The translations under genes were made by a program, and so were the position numbers. Source: a virus. From it: a stretch of 64,000 nucleotides of DNA. Every line of letters starts with the position of its first letter. Position 1 is the first letter of the stretch. The DNA lies in the IMG/VR virus record IMGVR_UViG_3300030329_006583, positions 186,001-250,000 of that record. One strand, written 5' to 3'. Below the pieces are notes generated by a model. The model was not told the origin of the DNA and searched no databases. It saw only the letters and a list, made by a program, of their open reading frames with translations. This document shows, piece by piece, positions 1 through 7,621 of this stretch.

Positions 1-92
1 TCCCTGCTATAGGAGCTGTCAAACTCAGTTCCATCATCAAAGGTGCCACGATAGTGCACCGTAACCTTAGTACCATTTTCAATGTTGCTCAT
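1..92 (-). CDS. FKBP-type peptidyl-prolyl isomerase, N-terminal part
   Basis: Only the first 30 codons lie in the window and the gene runs off the left edge. The translation starts MSNIENGTKVTVHYRG and continues TFDDGTEFDSSYSR. The V-x-V-H-Y-x-G and F-D-S-S pattern is the typical beginning of FKBP/SlyD-type prolyl isomerases, which speed proline isomerisation during folding. It fits with the other folding genes in this window. The catalytic part is out of view, so activity cannot be judged. Confidence 0.72.
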   Translation of the reverse strand, partial: MSNIENGTKVTVHYRGTFDDGTEFDSSYSR

Positions 93-147
93 TATTATCC
101 TTTGTTTTAAACGATAGGGTGCCCACCGTGCCCGCACCCCCTAGGGG

Positions 148-633
148 CTATTGTACCGTAAAAGTCAGAGTACCTCTGCCAACTTTTACTTGGGCTTCCC
201 AGCCACTAAAGGCAGCTGAATATTTGTTTTCGTGTTCTAGAACATCACTGGCCAATGCATCCACTTGCGTGGTAAGCGTGGTAAAGCCGCGCTTGTGATC
301 GTACCTCTCCGTGGATTCATCAATCATTTCCAGATCATAAAAATTATCACGCAATTGTTCTTGCACATATGTTTCGAAATCCCCATCACGCGCGTAATCA
401 TTTAATAGATCGTGATCCCGTAATTGCCCCAGAGGATCCCCGACATACGGCATCTGGAGTGGCAGTTGGCGTGTAATTACGTGTGCCAATCGCTCCACCA
501 CGTCAGTTTCTTCCAAAGCGGTTTCTACATGAGTTTCATTAAAATGAAAAACATCTGTCCCTTGCTCGTACACAAAGGTAATACGTGTAGTTTCATCTAA
601 TTTTGCGTTACTAAGATTCTTCAACAAACTCAT
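148..633 (-). CDS. Conserved-style hypothetical protein, 161 aa
   Basis: Acidic soluble protein without a signal peptide or membrane segment. The start at MSLLKNLSNAKL is supported by an AGGAG ribosome site 8 bases upstream. The middle contains a run of charged helices (RLAHVITRQLP, YVQEQLRDNFYDLEMID) and the C-terminus looks like beta strands. I do not recognise the family. It is the next gene upstream of the FKBP-like gene and could share its transcript. Confidence 0.7.
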   Translation of the reverse strand: MSLLKNLSNAKLDETTRITFVYEQGTDVFHFNETHVETALEETDVVERLAHVITRQLPLQMPYVGDPLGQLRDHDLLNDYARDGDFETYVQEQLRDNFYDLEMIDESTERYDHKRGFTTLTTQVDALASDVLEHENKYSAAFSGWEAQVKVGRGTLTFTVQ

Positions 634-654
634 TACCGGCTCCTTTGTCCCTGG

Positions 655-688
655 TTAAAATAAATAAGGCACCTGTTACCCCGTGCCT
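655..688 (-). terminator. Intrinsic terminator, dispersed copy 1
   Basis: On the minus strand AGGCAC, a ten-base loop and GTGCCT are followed by TTATTTATTTT. It lies just after the 67-aa gene. A nearly identical hairpin with the same flank occurs at 27780-27809. Confidence 0.7.
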
Positions 689-705
689 CCCTGCGGGTAT
701 GTCAA

Positions 706-909
706 TTACTTCTTCTGTACGAAATCATACAACTTATCAGCGACGATTAGAACATCTTCTGTTGCATAGGGATTAATAGGATTTCTCTGTCCCTCAGGCT
801 TCAAATGCTCATTCTCGCACTGACGGCTTTGACGATCTTGTAAGATACCAATTGCCATACCTAACAGTTCACTACGGAGTTCATACCCGCTTTTCTTTGA
901 ATCACTCAT
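706..909 (-). CDS. Small phage protein, 67 aa
   Basis: Starts MSDSKKSGYELRSELLGMA and ends in a helix around YATEDVLIVADKLYDFVQ. The GYELRxELLGMAxGIL beginning and the T-E-D-V...A...LYxFVxxK end resemble small hypothetical proteins I associate with T4-like marine phages; this is memory, not a search. Soluble, no known function. Followed directly by a terminator. Confidence 0.75.
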   Translation of the reverse strand: MSDSKKSGYELRSELLGMAIGILQDRQSRQCENEHLKPEGQRNPINPYATEDVLIVADKLYDFVQKK

Positions 910-992
910 TTTACTCTCCTTGTGTGTGTGTGTTCAACTGTTCCTCGGAACAATTCAAGAATATATCAATTGCGTTACATTGTATAACACAG

Positions 993-1027
993 AAAATAAA
1001 AAAGCCCGGTCAAATTTGACCGGGCTT
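993..1027 (-). terminator. Strong intrinsic terminator
   Basis: A perfect 26-base inverted repeat (1002-1027, arms AAGCCCGGTCAAA and its complement) is followed on the minus strand by six T. It closes transcripts coming from the 66-aa gene at 1057. Confidence 0.9.
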
Positions 1028-1056
1028 GATATGAGTATTCAATACCCTTGAAAGAC

Positions 1057-1257
1057 CTAGAGATTCTCGTTAAGGAAGCTCTGCAGCGCTTGCGCTTCAC
1101 GGCAGGTCAGGGTCAGGCTGGACTGACCCACACTGTACTGGCCACCCTGGGGCTGGGTTGCAATGGTAACCACATTGCTACCGGCACGCTTGGCGGTGTC
1201 ATTGCGGTTGATGGTGTAGTTGAAACGCTTGGTTGACTTTGTCTTTGAATAATTCAT
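1057..1257 (-). CDS. Small phage protein, 66 aa
   Basis: Begins MNYSKTKSTKRFNYTINRND and ends with LTCREAQALQSFLNENL. The S-x-T-x-REAQALQ-x-FLNE ending is one I know from small proteins of marine T4-like phages. Soluble. An AAGGAGA ribosome site precedes the ATG. It sits between the fibre-like gene and a strong terminator, so it is probably the last gene of the fibre transcript. Confidence 0.75.
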   Translation of the reverse strand: MNYSKTKSTKRFNYTINRNDTAKRAGSNVVTIATQPQGGQYSVGQSSLTLTCREAQALQSFLNENL

Positions 1258-1364
1258 ATGGAATTGTCTCCTTAAGGTTGTTGCGGGATAGTTAAATGCC
1301 CGTTAAGTTGAAACAATATTACCCTGAGTGACCGGGGTGTATAAAACGTACAAGATTAAATTAT

Positions 1365-3149
1365 TTAATCCTTGGAGATTGTCACGTAACCGCCGTAGAT
1401 TATCTGTGAGGTGGCGGTGTTTCCCACCTTGACCACCAACATGTTGGTGGTGGATGACGACACGTCAGTGATATCAATCTCAGCGCTGCAGTCGCCCGTT
1501 CCTTTTACCTGCTCAGCGGTACCGTCAATGAATGCTTCGTATACACCCACTGCCATGCTGGTGGCACTACTATAAACACGGACATGGGTGGCGGTATAAC
1601 CGGTAGGGATGGGCACATACGCATACACTTCAAGGGTGGCATGCATGACCTGGATCCCCAAGGTTGCATCATCTACGGCGAGGTTGAAATAGCCGTTGTC
1701 GTCATTAGGAACAAAATCACGGGCAATCAGCTTGATCCTCGTCTGTGATCCATGCCACCCGTTGTGGCTAGCCACAGTGACAGCTCCGCCGGCACCGGCA
1801 TCGGTGAGGGTGACGTTGTCTCCGGCGGTCAGCACCCGTTCACCAGAAAGAGTGCCGTCAGTAGCCAAGGTAACATACTGCGCGTCTGTGGGAGCGCCAG
1901 ATCCTCCCCCGGCTGTCAGGTCAGTCTCACTGACGTCATATGAACGCCAGTATATCTTACCATCGGACTTTGCGTACAGGTAACCTTGGCCGTCAGATGG
2001 TTGGGAAGGGGTGGAAGATTCTGCGGTGATGGCGATGCTTCCTGAGACATCCAGTTCAGCAATGGGGGAGGAGGTGCCGATACCGGTTTTTTCATTTCCT
2101 GCATCAACGAAAAACATGTGGGTGTTGCTATCTGACTCCACCCTAAAATCATTCGCCGCGGCACCATCTTCATTTAAAATTACCCCGTCACTATTGATTG
2201 TTATAGCCTCGCCATTTGTGCTATGGATCTTTGTCTTAAACGCTGACTCACCGTGGTTGATGTGAAAAACCTCATTACCGGCATTTAGATAAAGAGCCAA
2301 GGATTCATTGGGAGATCTCACTATAAAATCTACGTCGCCCCGGCCTTCATTGAAGCTAATCTTGTCTTGGGAATCGTCTTCAGTTATGTTGATAAAACTT
2401 ACATTGCCGGCCTTAACGGTTATGTCATCAGTTTGAAACCTAATGAAAGTGTCTGTGTCGCCGTTGTGGTAGATGTATTCATCAACGCCGATATCACCAG
2501 CTACATCTAACGCGTAATCCGGAGACGTAGTTCCAATTCCCACCTTGTTTGTACCGGCATCGGTGTGCAATATCACGTTTCCATCATCGGCCATTATTTG
2601 AACGTCGATATCGGCATTCGAGTTGTTTAACAGGATTTTAGGGCTATCATACTTGATTATTGAGTTGCCACCGGCAACGATGTTGACTGTGTCGTTTGAG
2701 GGAAAATCTAGGTATGTGTTCCCATCCCCCAGGTGTTGTAGTCTTTTGGAGATCGCAATATCCGACGTGTGAGACGAATTGTCGATTCCAACGACGAACG
2801 TTCCGGCACCCATGCTGTCAACGCCATCGGGCCCGAATCCAAAGCGCCCATCAGCTCGTGCCCTAAAGATTATGTCACCATCACCGTCTTCCATTTCTAG
2901 GACCCGGGTACCGGATCCGTTTCCGTCGGTTGTGAGTTTGAGCACGTGTCCAGCGCTAGACTCATCATTATCGATGGTGGCTACGTAGCCGCCTGAGACT
3001 GAACCGGTGACGTTCATCGTTCCGGTCACATATACCAAGCCTTGAAAATTGTGAAGATCATCGGCGGAATTGCCAAACCATGTTGAACCAGTCGATTGCA
3101 GCACGGCGGCCTGGCGTCCGTTGGTTGTATCACCTATATAAATGGGCAC
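1365..3149 (-). CDS. Tail fibre or other virion surface protein, 594 aa
   Basis: Long beta-rich protein starting at a GTG with an AGGAGAG ribosome site. It holds two copies of the K-x-GIGT-x-SP-x-x-x-LDV-x-G element (about residues 203-217 and 355-370), found in many phage fibre and appendage proteins. After the second comes a stretch of the PSDGQGYLYAKSDGKIYWRS type, also typical of fibres. The last 130 residues look like a compact beta domain ending VTISKD. No intramolecular chaperone of the S74 type is obvious. It probably forms part of a trimeric fibre; which fibre cannot be said. Confidence 0.75.
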   Translation of the reverse strand: MPIYIGDTTNGRQAAVLQSTGSTWFGNSADDLHNFQGLVYVTGTMNVTGSVSGGYVATIDNDESSAGHVLKLTTDGNGSGTRVLEMEDGDGDIIFRARADGRFGFGPDGVDSMGAGTFVVGIDNSSHTSDIAISKRLQHLGDGNTYLDFPSNDTVNIVAGGNSIIKYDSPKILLNNSNADIDVQIMADDGNVILHTDAGTNKVGIGTTSPDYALDVAGDIGVDEYIYHNGDTDTFIRFQTDDITVKAGNVSFINITEDDSQDKISFNEGRGDVDFIVRSPNESLALYLNAGNEVFHINHGESAFKTKIHSTNGEAITINSDGVILNEDGAAANDFRVESDSNTHMFFVDAGNEKTGIGTSSPIAELDVSGSIAITAESSTPSQPSDGQGYLYAKSDGKIYWRSYDVSETDLTAGGGSGAPTDAQYVTLATDGTLSGERVLTAGDNVTLTDAGAGGAVTVASHNGWHGSQTRIKLIARDFVPNDDNGYFNLAVDDATLGIQVMHATLEVYAYVPIPTGYTATHVRVYSSATSMAVGVYEAFIDGTAEQVKGTGDCSAEIDITDVSSSTTNMLVVKVGNTATSQIIYGGYVTISKD

Positions 3150-3230
3150 GTAACTCTCCTGTGAATGGCATGGCGGGTCTGACCATGATATAATAGGTAT
3201 GGCGATGGGGCAACAAAACCCCCACCAATC

Positions 3231-3386
3231 TCAGCGCCCTTTAAAGGCAGTGAGGTAAAGCACGCATGCTGCCGTGATCATGACGCAAGTGAGGGCGGCA
3301 TCGTCATGATTTTGGGCCATGAATGCTAACACACCACATGCGCCAATCAAACCGGCAATCAGGAGTTTTGCGATTACTCTAGCCAT
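3231..3386 (-). CDS. Small two-helix membrane protein, 51 aa
   Basis: MARVIAKLLIAGLIGACGVLA is followed by a short polar stretch (MAQNHDDAA) and a second hydrophobic helix ending in LTAFKGR. The ATG lies inside the last codons of the upstream 81-aa gene in another frame, a tight overlap typical of lysis genes. Two helices with a charged tail could be holin-like, but there is no direct evidence. Confidence 0.5.
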   Translation of the reverse strand: MARVIAKLLIAGLIGACGVLAFMAQNHDDAALTCVMITAACVLYLTAFKGR

Positions 3387-3619
3387 TCGGGGGGGATCGG
3401 GCGACACATGCAGACATCGGTTCGATCCGGACAAGTGAGAGTACGGAACTCGGCGGGAACGCAGTGTTCCAGGATGGTTCGGTTGGCCTCTAACAACTCG
3501 GGGGGTGGGGGAGGTTGGTGCCACTGGGACACGGTGCTGCGGGCTACTGTGTAACCCCCTATGGCGCCTAGCCCCAAGGCCAGACCGACGACAATCCAAT
3601 TTCTTAACGTATCATTCAT
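3374..3619 (-). CDS. Membrane-anchored protein, 81 aa
   Basis: One N-terminal membrane helix (about residues 8-26, IVVGLALGLGAIGGYTVA), then a proline run and a Cys-containing tail with C-P-x-x-T-D-V-C-M-C. I start it at MNDTLRNWIVV; the frame is open further upstream but that part looks non-coding and proline-rich. It overlaps the 51-aa membrane gene. The pair could be lysis accessory proteins, which is only an inference from size and overlap. Confidence 0.5.
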   Translation of the reverse strand: MNDTLRNWIVVGLALGLGAIGGYTVARSTVSQWHQPPPPPELLEANRTILEHCVPAEFRTLTCPDRTDVCMCRPIPPEWLE

Positions 3620-3753
3620 ATCAAAAAAATAACGGGTTGTGTGGGATTCGTATACCGCTTTTTTCTCCGGAGGGTGGATTGGAGGAGGGGACAGCGGGCT
3701 GTCGCCCACGCCATACACCATGGAAGGTAAAGCCAACCCCCAAAATCTCACGT

Positions 3754-3774
3754 GAAAAAAGCCCCTTCGGGGCT
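3754..3774 (-). terminator. Intrinsic terminator
   Basis: GCCCC-GAA-GGGGC on the minus strand is followed by TTTTTT. The stop codon of the 38-aa peptide gene lies in the stem. Confidence 0.85.
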
Positions 3775-3889
3775 AAAGCAACTTCATCGCCAAAAAAAGA
3801 AGAAGAATCAAGCCAACATTAAAAGCCAAAACCTTAACCATAAAATCAAAAGAATCAATGCGTGCCATTAACCATTTAAGCCATTTCAC
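3773..3889 (-). CDS. Tiny membrane peptide, 38 aa, GTG start
   Basis: GTG start 6 bases after an excellent GAGGAGG ribosome site. The peptide begins MKWLKWLMARIDSFDFM and ends in one hydrophobic helix (about residues 17-35) with K-L-L at the C-terminus. The start overlaps the end of the esterase-like gene, so the two are probably co-translated. Function unknown. Confidence 0.65.
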   Translation of the reverse strand: MKWLKWLMARIDSFDFMVKVLAFNVGLILLLFLAMKLL

Positions 3890-4430
3890 TAATTACCTCC
3901 TCAATAATCCCAATGAATAGTTGAGGATCCTTCGCCAACGATTCCAACCTGTGATCATCCTGTACCAACCGACACTTTCCATAAGAATCCTGTGCGGCAT
4001 TCAAACTATTTGTCAAAGGAATAACATCATCATAATATCCGTGAACCCACATCAACGGCATGCCGGGTGCAACGGTAACTTTATTAATGCCAAACAGTAG
4101 TTTAGCGGCTGACGCCAAAAATATGCATGGGCCTGACCAATTTCCTTCTACAATCATACGAGCCAATATGGCGCCGCCCATTGAAGAACCAATTATAATA
4201 TCCGGTTTAAATTCTAGAATTGCCTCTCTCGCCTGAGATAGCGGGAGACGAGCAGCTTTCAATATTTCCCCCTTAACCACTGAAGACCAGCTGTCGTTTT
4301 CATTCTTCTTAAGAGCCCTAAGCTCCGTGGTGTCAAGCGCGGGAACATATGCATTATAATGATGCTTAAGAAACGTAGCCTTCGCACCATTAGGGTTACC
4401 TTCCAAACCGTGAAAAAATAGAATTCGCAA
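3876..4430 (-). CDS. Alpha/beta hydrolase, YqiA-like esterase, 184 aa
   Basis: Short single-domain hydrolase. The N-terminal strand and oxyanion region read FFHGLEGNPNGAKA. The nucleophile elbow GSSMGG is near residue 109 and a D (YYDDVIP) and H (QDDHRL) supply the rest of the triad, in the order of the YqiA/UPF0227 esterases. All triad residues are present, so it is probably active; the substrate is unknown. It is the first protein gene after tRNA-Leu and the CGTGTAAA promoter. Confidence 0.75.
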   Translation of the reverse strand: MRILFFHGLEGNPNGAKATFLKHHYNAYVPALDTTELRALKKNENDSWSSVVKGEILKAARLPLSQAREAILEFKPDIIIGSSMGGAILARMIVEGNWSGPCIFLASAAKLLFGINKVTVAPGMPLMWVHGYYDDVIPLTNSLNAAQDSYGKCRLVQDDHRLESLAKDPQLFIGIIEEVISEMA

Positions 4431-4464
4431 GTATCTTTACCTCCTGGATGGTATTCTAAAAATA

Positions 4465-4550
4465 TGGTACCGGAGACGGGACTCGAACCCGTAAGCCTTA
4501 AAGGCGACAGATTTTAAGTCTGTTGTGTATGCCAATTCCACCACTCCGGC
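4465..4550 (-). tRNA. tRNA-Leu (UAA), CCA encoded
   Basis: The complement reads as an 86-base class II tRNA. Acceptor arm is GCCGGAG with CTCCGGT, discriminator A and encoded CCA. The anticodon loop CTTAAAA gives UAA. A long variable arm (CGCC...GGC) and a TTCGAGT T-loop are present. It lies between a putative promoter and the esterase-like gene. Confidence 0.93.
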
Positions 4551-4586
4551 ATTTTAACGTTTCCTCTTTCCTCCTTACGTTACTAA

Positions 4587-4614
4587 TAATACCACAAAGA
4601 AAAGATATTTACAC
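4587..4614 (-). promoter_or_regulatory. Putative promoter TGTAAA-N16-TATTAT
   Basis: Minus-strand CGTGTAAA, 16-base spacer, TATTAT preceded by TGTGG. One member of a recurrent promoter set in this window; points at tRNA-Leu and the esterase-like gene. Confidence 0.5.
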
Positions 4615-4708
4615 GAGAATTAATTCTAAAAGGGGGAAAAGTTTATATTTATATTTGTGACAACCTCACAACCGTACTTTTAAAACACAGGACTAGTTTA
4701 AAGATGTG

Positions 4709-5113
4709 ATGACAACACTGACCATAATAACCTACATTTTTCTCCTTCATTGGTTGGCGGATTATATTTGTCAACCATATTGGATGAAGGTGCAAAAAGT
4801 TAAAAGCCTTCCTATTTTATGTCTTCACGTTATCATATATTCCGGCACCATGTTTTTAGGATTATTGCCACTAGCCCACATTGGAACTATAGCTACTTAC
4901 ATCGGAATTAATGCTGGGCTTCACTTAAGTGTAGATCTTATCACTAGCCGAATCATATCAAGCAATACAACGGAAATTAAATTTGTCAATAAAGATGAAA
5001 AAAAACCTTTTTATGAACGCATCAACATATATACGCCCATTGCATTCTTGGGGTTTGATCAATTGCTGCACCAAGCATGTCTCTTGTTGACCCTATCATA
5101 CCTAGGTTTTTAA
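4709..5113 (+). CDS. DUF3307 family membrane protein, 134 aa
   Basis: One of few plus-strand genes. The N-terminal helix carries HWLADYICQP and later ones carry INAGLHLSVDLITS and LGFDQLLHQ. Conserved histidines and aspartates inside hydrophobic helices are the mark of DUF3307. I count four likely membrane helices. DUF3307 proteins occur in bacteria and phages and their function is unknown. A GTG one codon upstream is an alternative start. It converges exactly, without a gap, on the next minus-strand gene. Confidence 0.8.
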   Translation: MTTLTIITYIFLLHWLADYICQPYWMKVQKVKSLPILCLHVIIYSGTMFLGLLPLAHIGTIATYIGINAGLHLSVDLITSRIISSNTTEIKFVNKDEKKPFYERINIYTPIAFLGFDQLLHQACLLLTLSYLGF

Positions 5114-5464
5114 TTATTTCCAAAAGATCTGCACCCACATAATTACCAATGAGAGCGCAATACATATCATGGTCTTGGTGGTAAGCATAGACTCATTTAA
5201 CAACCACCACGTCATAAAAGGAAAGATCAAATAGCTGGTACCAAACCCAATAAACCTTACACCCCACGCACTATCCTGTAACGCTGTATACCCAAAACGG
5301 GCAGCCCAATATCCACACATCGATATTGGCAACGCTAACGCCAATGTTATCATCAAAGAGCGATCTTGCCATGCTTTATTAATAAATTGCAAATTTGTTG
5401 CTAGCCATACAAACACATGCAAGACCACAAATAAACCGACTGAATATATGAGGTTAAGTGACAA
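5114..5464 (-). CDS. Four-helix membrane protein, 116 aa
   Basis: Four hydrophobic segments with the polar motif ARFGYTALQDSAWGVRFIGFG between helices two and three, and TWWLLNES before the last helix. The T-S-Y-L-x-F-P...L-N-E-S pattern resembles half of a small drug/metabolite transporter-like protein, of a kind seen in phages. No transport function can be shown. Confidence 0.7.
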   Translation of the reverse strand: MSLNLIYSVGLFVVLHVFVWLATNLQFINKAWQDRSLMITLALALPISMCGYWAARFGYTALQDSAWGVRFIGFGTSYLIFPFMTWWLLNESMLTTKTMICIALSLVIMWVQIFWK

Positions 5465-5472
5465 ATTGATAC

Positions 5473-5592
5473 CTAAAATATCATACTAGTAATAACGTAT
5501 AAACCAGAAACCATGGCGGCTGTAGCCATTACCAAGCCTAACACCTGGCCTAAAAAGAAAGCGGCAATGCAATTAAAAATTAATTTCAACAA
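5473..5592 (-). CDS. Tiny membrane peptide, 39 aa, TTG start
   Basis: Two adjacent TTG codons follow an AGGAGGGAGGA ribosome site; the reading frame gives MLKLIFNCIAAFFLGQVLG and a second hydrophobic stretch to a TAG stop. A promoter of the recurrent type (5613-5640) lies just upstream. Two short helices, function unknown. Confidence 0.55.
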   Translation of the reverse strand: MLKLIFNCIAAFFLGQVLGLVMATAAMVSGLYVITSMIF

Positions 5593-5612
5593 TCCTCCCT
5601 CCTGACTAGTGT

Positions 5613-5640
5613 ATTATACCATATGCAACTGGCTTTTGCA
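5613..5640 (-). promoter_or_regulatory. Putative promoter TGCAAA-N16-TATAAT
   Basis: Minus-strand CGTGCAAA, 16-base spacer, perfect TATAAT preceded by ATGG. It reads into the TTG-start peptide gene. Confidence 0.6.
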
Positions 5641-5642
5641 CG

Positions 5643-6068
5643 CTAGCGACTAAAGATACCTCGTAACCCCTTGAGGGCACCCACTTTACCTTCTCCTCCC
5701 TCCCATTCATACCCACCTTGGTACCCCAATACAAGATACTGTTGTTGCTTGTCGGGGTCCATGGTTCTCATTGCAGCCTCTATGGAACGTGACATTAATC
5801 CCACTTTCCCTAAAGTATGTACTAGCGGTTGAATTTCAAGTGCTGTAATGGGCCAAGAATTATCTACCGCAAAATTTTCCAAAGCCTTCATCACATCCAC
5901 TATGGCCGTACGTTTCTCATCATCCATTGTGTCAGTTTCAAAAAGGCGGGGGCGCGGGGCGGGAGAATTCTCCCCTCTAGAGGTTGGGGGAATACGTTGA
6001 TCTCGGCGAGCAATCATTCGATTAGCTTCCTGTTGGGGGTTTTTCTTTTTCATCTTATCTGTTCCCAT
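5643..6068 (-). CDS. Hypothetical protein, 141 aa
   Basis: A basic, disordered-looking first third (Lys, Arg and Pro rich) is followed by a helical region beginning DDEKRTAIVDVMKALENFA and a glycine-rich end (GYQGGYEWEGGEGKVG). A start at the Met of residue 6 is also possible. I do not recognise it. Confidence 0.65.
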   Translation of the reverse strand: MGTDKMKKKNPQQEANRMIARRDQRIPPTSRGENSPAPRPRLFETDTMDDEKRTAIVDVMKALENFAVDNSWPITALEIQPLVHTLGKVGLMSRSIEAAMRTMDPDKQQQYLVLGYQGGYEWEGGEGKVGALKGLRGIFSR

Positions 6069-6080
6069 TAAATACCGATC

Positions 6081-6257
6081 TTAATTATCCTTAATGATCT
6101 TTGGTTTACCTTCTTTCACCACAATATTGTAGCGATAATTCATGCTTCTAGAAATTTCCTCTAGAGTGCGAAAACAGCCCAAGCAATGATCTTCTTCATA
6201 ATCATATACGCAATAACCGGTACAAGGGCTATTTTTTTTGTTTTGTTCCTTTGTCAT
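6081..6257 (-). CDS. DUF1289-like Cys-rich protein, 58 aa
   Basis: Reads MTKEQNKKNSPCTGYCVYD then EEDHCLGCFRTLEEISR. The S-P-C-x-G-x-C...C-x-G-C-x-R-T-x-x-E-I pattern matches DUF1289, a small family with four conserved cysteines that likely bind a metal or Fe-S cluster. The start overlaps the end of the upstream 71-aa membrane gene. Its role is unknown, but it fits the Fe-S theme elsewhere in the window. Confidence 0.8.
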   Translation of the reverse strand: MTKEQNKKNSPCTGYCVYDYEEDHCLGCFRTLEEISRSMNYRYNIVVKEGKPKIIKDN

Positions 6258-6444
6258 CTAATACATCGTATACGCTAGTACGCCCATACAATTGTTCCAC
6301 TTTTTGTTGGCGCATAAAATCAAGGTAGGCATGCATATCTTCCATAAGCTTTTTTTGCTCCCGAACATGTCTACGATGAATGTGCAAAAAGACAATGGAA
6401 ATAAACCCAGCTGCAAGAAAAACATATATCATTATATCTTCCAT
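6229..6444 (-). CDS. Membrane-anchored protein, 71 aa
   Basis: Starts MEDIMIYVFLAAGFISIVFL, a single membrane helix, followed by a basic, coiled-coil-like cytoplasmic tail (RRHVREQKKLMEDMHAYLDF). I chose this ATG, which overlaps the end of the 105-aa gene, because the upstream extension is Gly/Cys rich and unlike coding sequence. Function unknown. Confidence 0.6.
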   Translation of the reverse strand: MEDIMIYVFLAAGFISIVFLHIHRRHVREQKKLMEDMHAYLDFMRQQKVEQLYGRTSVYDVLDDKGTKQKK

Positions 6445-6749
6445 ATGTGAATTGCATCCATATGTATTCCCAATACCCACCCATATACAATTGCCACTCC
6501 AAAAGCAGCCCACTGAACCCACCTACGGTGGCGGTTAACCCACAAACCCAAGGAAGCTATGTATACCACAAAAACTTTTATAAACCAAAATAACAAAGGT
6601 GAATATGATATCAAGAAGGCCATTAAGGGATTTGCTTCATAAGCAATGCCGTTAAAAACCCAATGTAGGGTCAGCGATGCATCCAACATATTTGTAACAA
6701 AAATAAAACACAAAACATATTTTAAAAATTGTTCGCCAACTTTCATCAC
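6432..6749 (-). CDS. DUF5658-like membrane protein, 105 aa
   Basis: Three to four membrane helices. The segment FVTNMLDASLTLHWVFNGI and then AYEANPLMAFLI matches the pattern D-A-x-x-T...G-x-A-x-E-x-NPLM of DUF5658, a family of small bacterial and phage membrane proteins of unknown function. Forms a tight membrane-gene run with its two downstream neighbours. Confidence 0.7.
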   Translation of the reverse strand: MMKVGEQFLKYVLCFIFVTNMLDASLTLHWVFNGIAYEANPLMAFLISYSPLLFWFIKVFVVYIASLGLWVNRHRRWVQWAAFGVAIVYGWVLGIHMDAIHIWKI

Positions 6750-6776
6750 AACCCGATTGCTGAAATACCTTCCTAT

Positions 6777-6995
6777 CTATAGATATTCTGCAACACCGTT
6801 TTCTAACGTATCATAATGAAGCCTCCACCGAATACAGGGATCCATATCTGACGCCATCACATAGGTATCAACATCTGTTTCCACAATAATTCCGCGGATT
6901 GTGCCTTCACGACGGTGGTTATATTTTATTTTTTTCCCAATTAATTCTGGACGACGCTCTTTTCTGGATTTGGCATATACGCTTTTTTTTATCAT
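6777..6995 (-). CDS. Hypothetical basic protein, 72 aa
   Basis: Basic N-terminus (KSVYAKSRKERRPELIGK) then a small beta-rich domain (REGTIRGIIVETDVDTYVM). The shape suggests an SH3-like barrel, but no family is recognised. Spaced 3 bases after the 79-aa gene. Confidence 0.65.
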   Translation of the reverse strand: MIKKSVYAKSRKERRPELIGKKIKYNHRREGTIRGIIVETDVDTYVMASDMDPCIRWRLHYDTLENGVAEYL

Positions 6996-6998
6996 GAA

Positions 6999-7238
6999 TT
7001 ACTTAAGCACCTGTTTATTATCCTGAACTACAAAATGTTTTTCCAACATTGCCAACCCATCTTCGGCTTCTGCCAACTTTTTATTCCAGGCTTTCATTTC
7101 TTGCAGCACATTCGAATGATCGGCCACACCTACCGGATTTGTGAGATAAAGTTTAAGAACAGCCAAAGCTTCTGCTTTTTCACCCTCATAATGAGCAACC
7201 AAGGCCTCGTAAAAATTAAAACCTACGTTTACTGACAT
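6999..7238 (-). CDS. Small phage protein, 79 aa
   Basis: All-helical. The pattern AHYEGEKAEALAVLKLYLTN, PVG and then W-x-x-K-L-A-x-A-E-D is familiar from small hypothetical proteins of marine phages, in my recollection. It may be a virion assembly or early protein; nothing in the sequence decides. Confidence 0.7.
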   Translation of the reverse strand: MSVNVGFNFYEALVAHYEGEKAEALAVLKLYLTNPVGVADHSNVLQEMKAWNKKLAEAEDGLAMLEKHFVVQDNKQVLK

Positions 7239-7280
7239 TTATACACTCCATATATGTGTTTATATAAAATATTATCTTGT

Positions 7281-7514
7281 TTATAACTGTATAACAATAA
7301 TGCGACTACCGTGTGAAAGCTCTTTATTAACATCAGTGTCCGTCAAGGTAGAGAAGTGCCCATCTTCAAACATTCGATACCTATAATATTGCAAATCATT
7401 ACGACACAGGGATTCACCTTCATAACACTCCTCCACCCCTATGCATAGAGCCAATGTGCCATTATTCCTTTGCAACCCATATCCATCCAACATTAAAGGC
7501 CCCTTATTTCTCAT
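7281..7514 (-). CDS. Hypothetical protein, 77 aa
   Basis: Small protein with three cysteines (CIGVEECYEGESLC) and a beta-rich C-terminus ending RIIVIQL. The start at MRNKGPLML is chosen because GGAGG lies 6-7 bases before it, whereas the ATG six codons upstream has no ribosome site. A recurrent-type promoter lies at 7544-7571. Confidence 0.65.
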   Translation of the reverse strand: MRNKGPLMLDGYGLQRNNGTLALCIGVEECYEGESLCRNDLQYYRYRMFEDGHFSTLTDTDVNKELSHGSRIIVIQL

Positions 7515-7543
7515 TACATCCTCCAAAAACATTGATATATTTT

Positions 7544-7571
7544 ATTATACTAACGCCACTCAAAATTTACA
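7544..7571 (-). promoter_or_regulatory. Putative promoter TGTAAA-N16-TATAAT
   Basis: Minus-strand TGTAAA, 16-base spacer, perfect TATAAT, directed at the 77-aa gene. The overlapping plus strand may hold the promoter of the divergent metallopeptidase gene (TTTACA-N17-AATACT). Confidence 0.6.
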
Positions 7572-7621
7572 TTTAGTTTATATTTCCAAATACTAATCCC
7601 CTATTTATTGGCGAGGGAACA

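Noticed and set aside
1696-2265. Several open frames on the plus strand inside the fibre-like gene
   Set aside because: They lie opposite a clear coding sequence, lack ribosome sites and show composition expected from the antisense of the fibre gene.
4641-4655. TATAAATA, the T4 late promoter, on the minus strand
   Set aside because: It occurs only a few times, in AT-rich stretches and once inside a coding sequence, with no regular distance to starts. The CGTGYAAA/TATAAT set is better supported.
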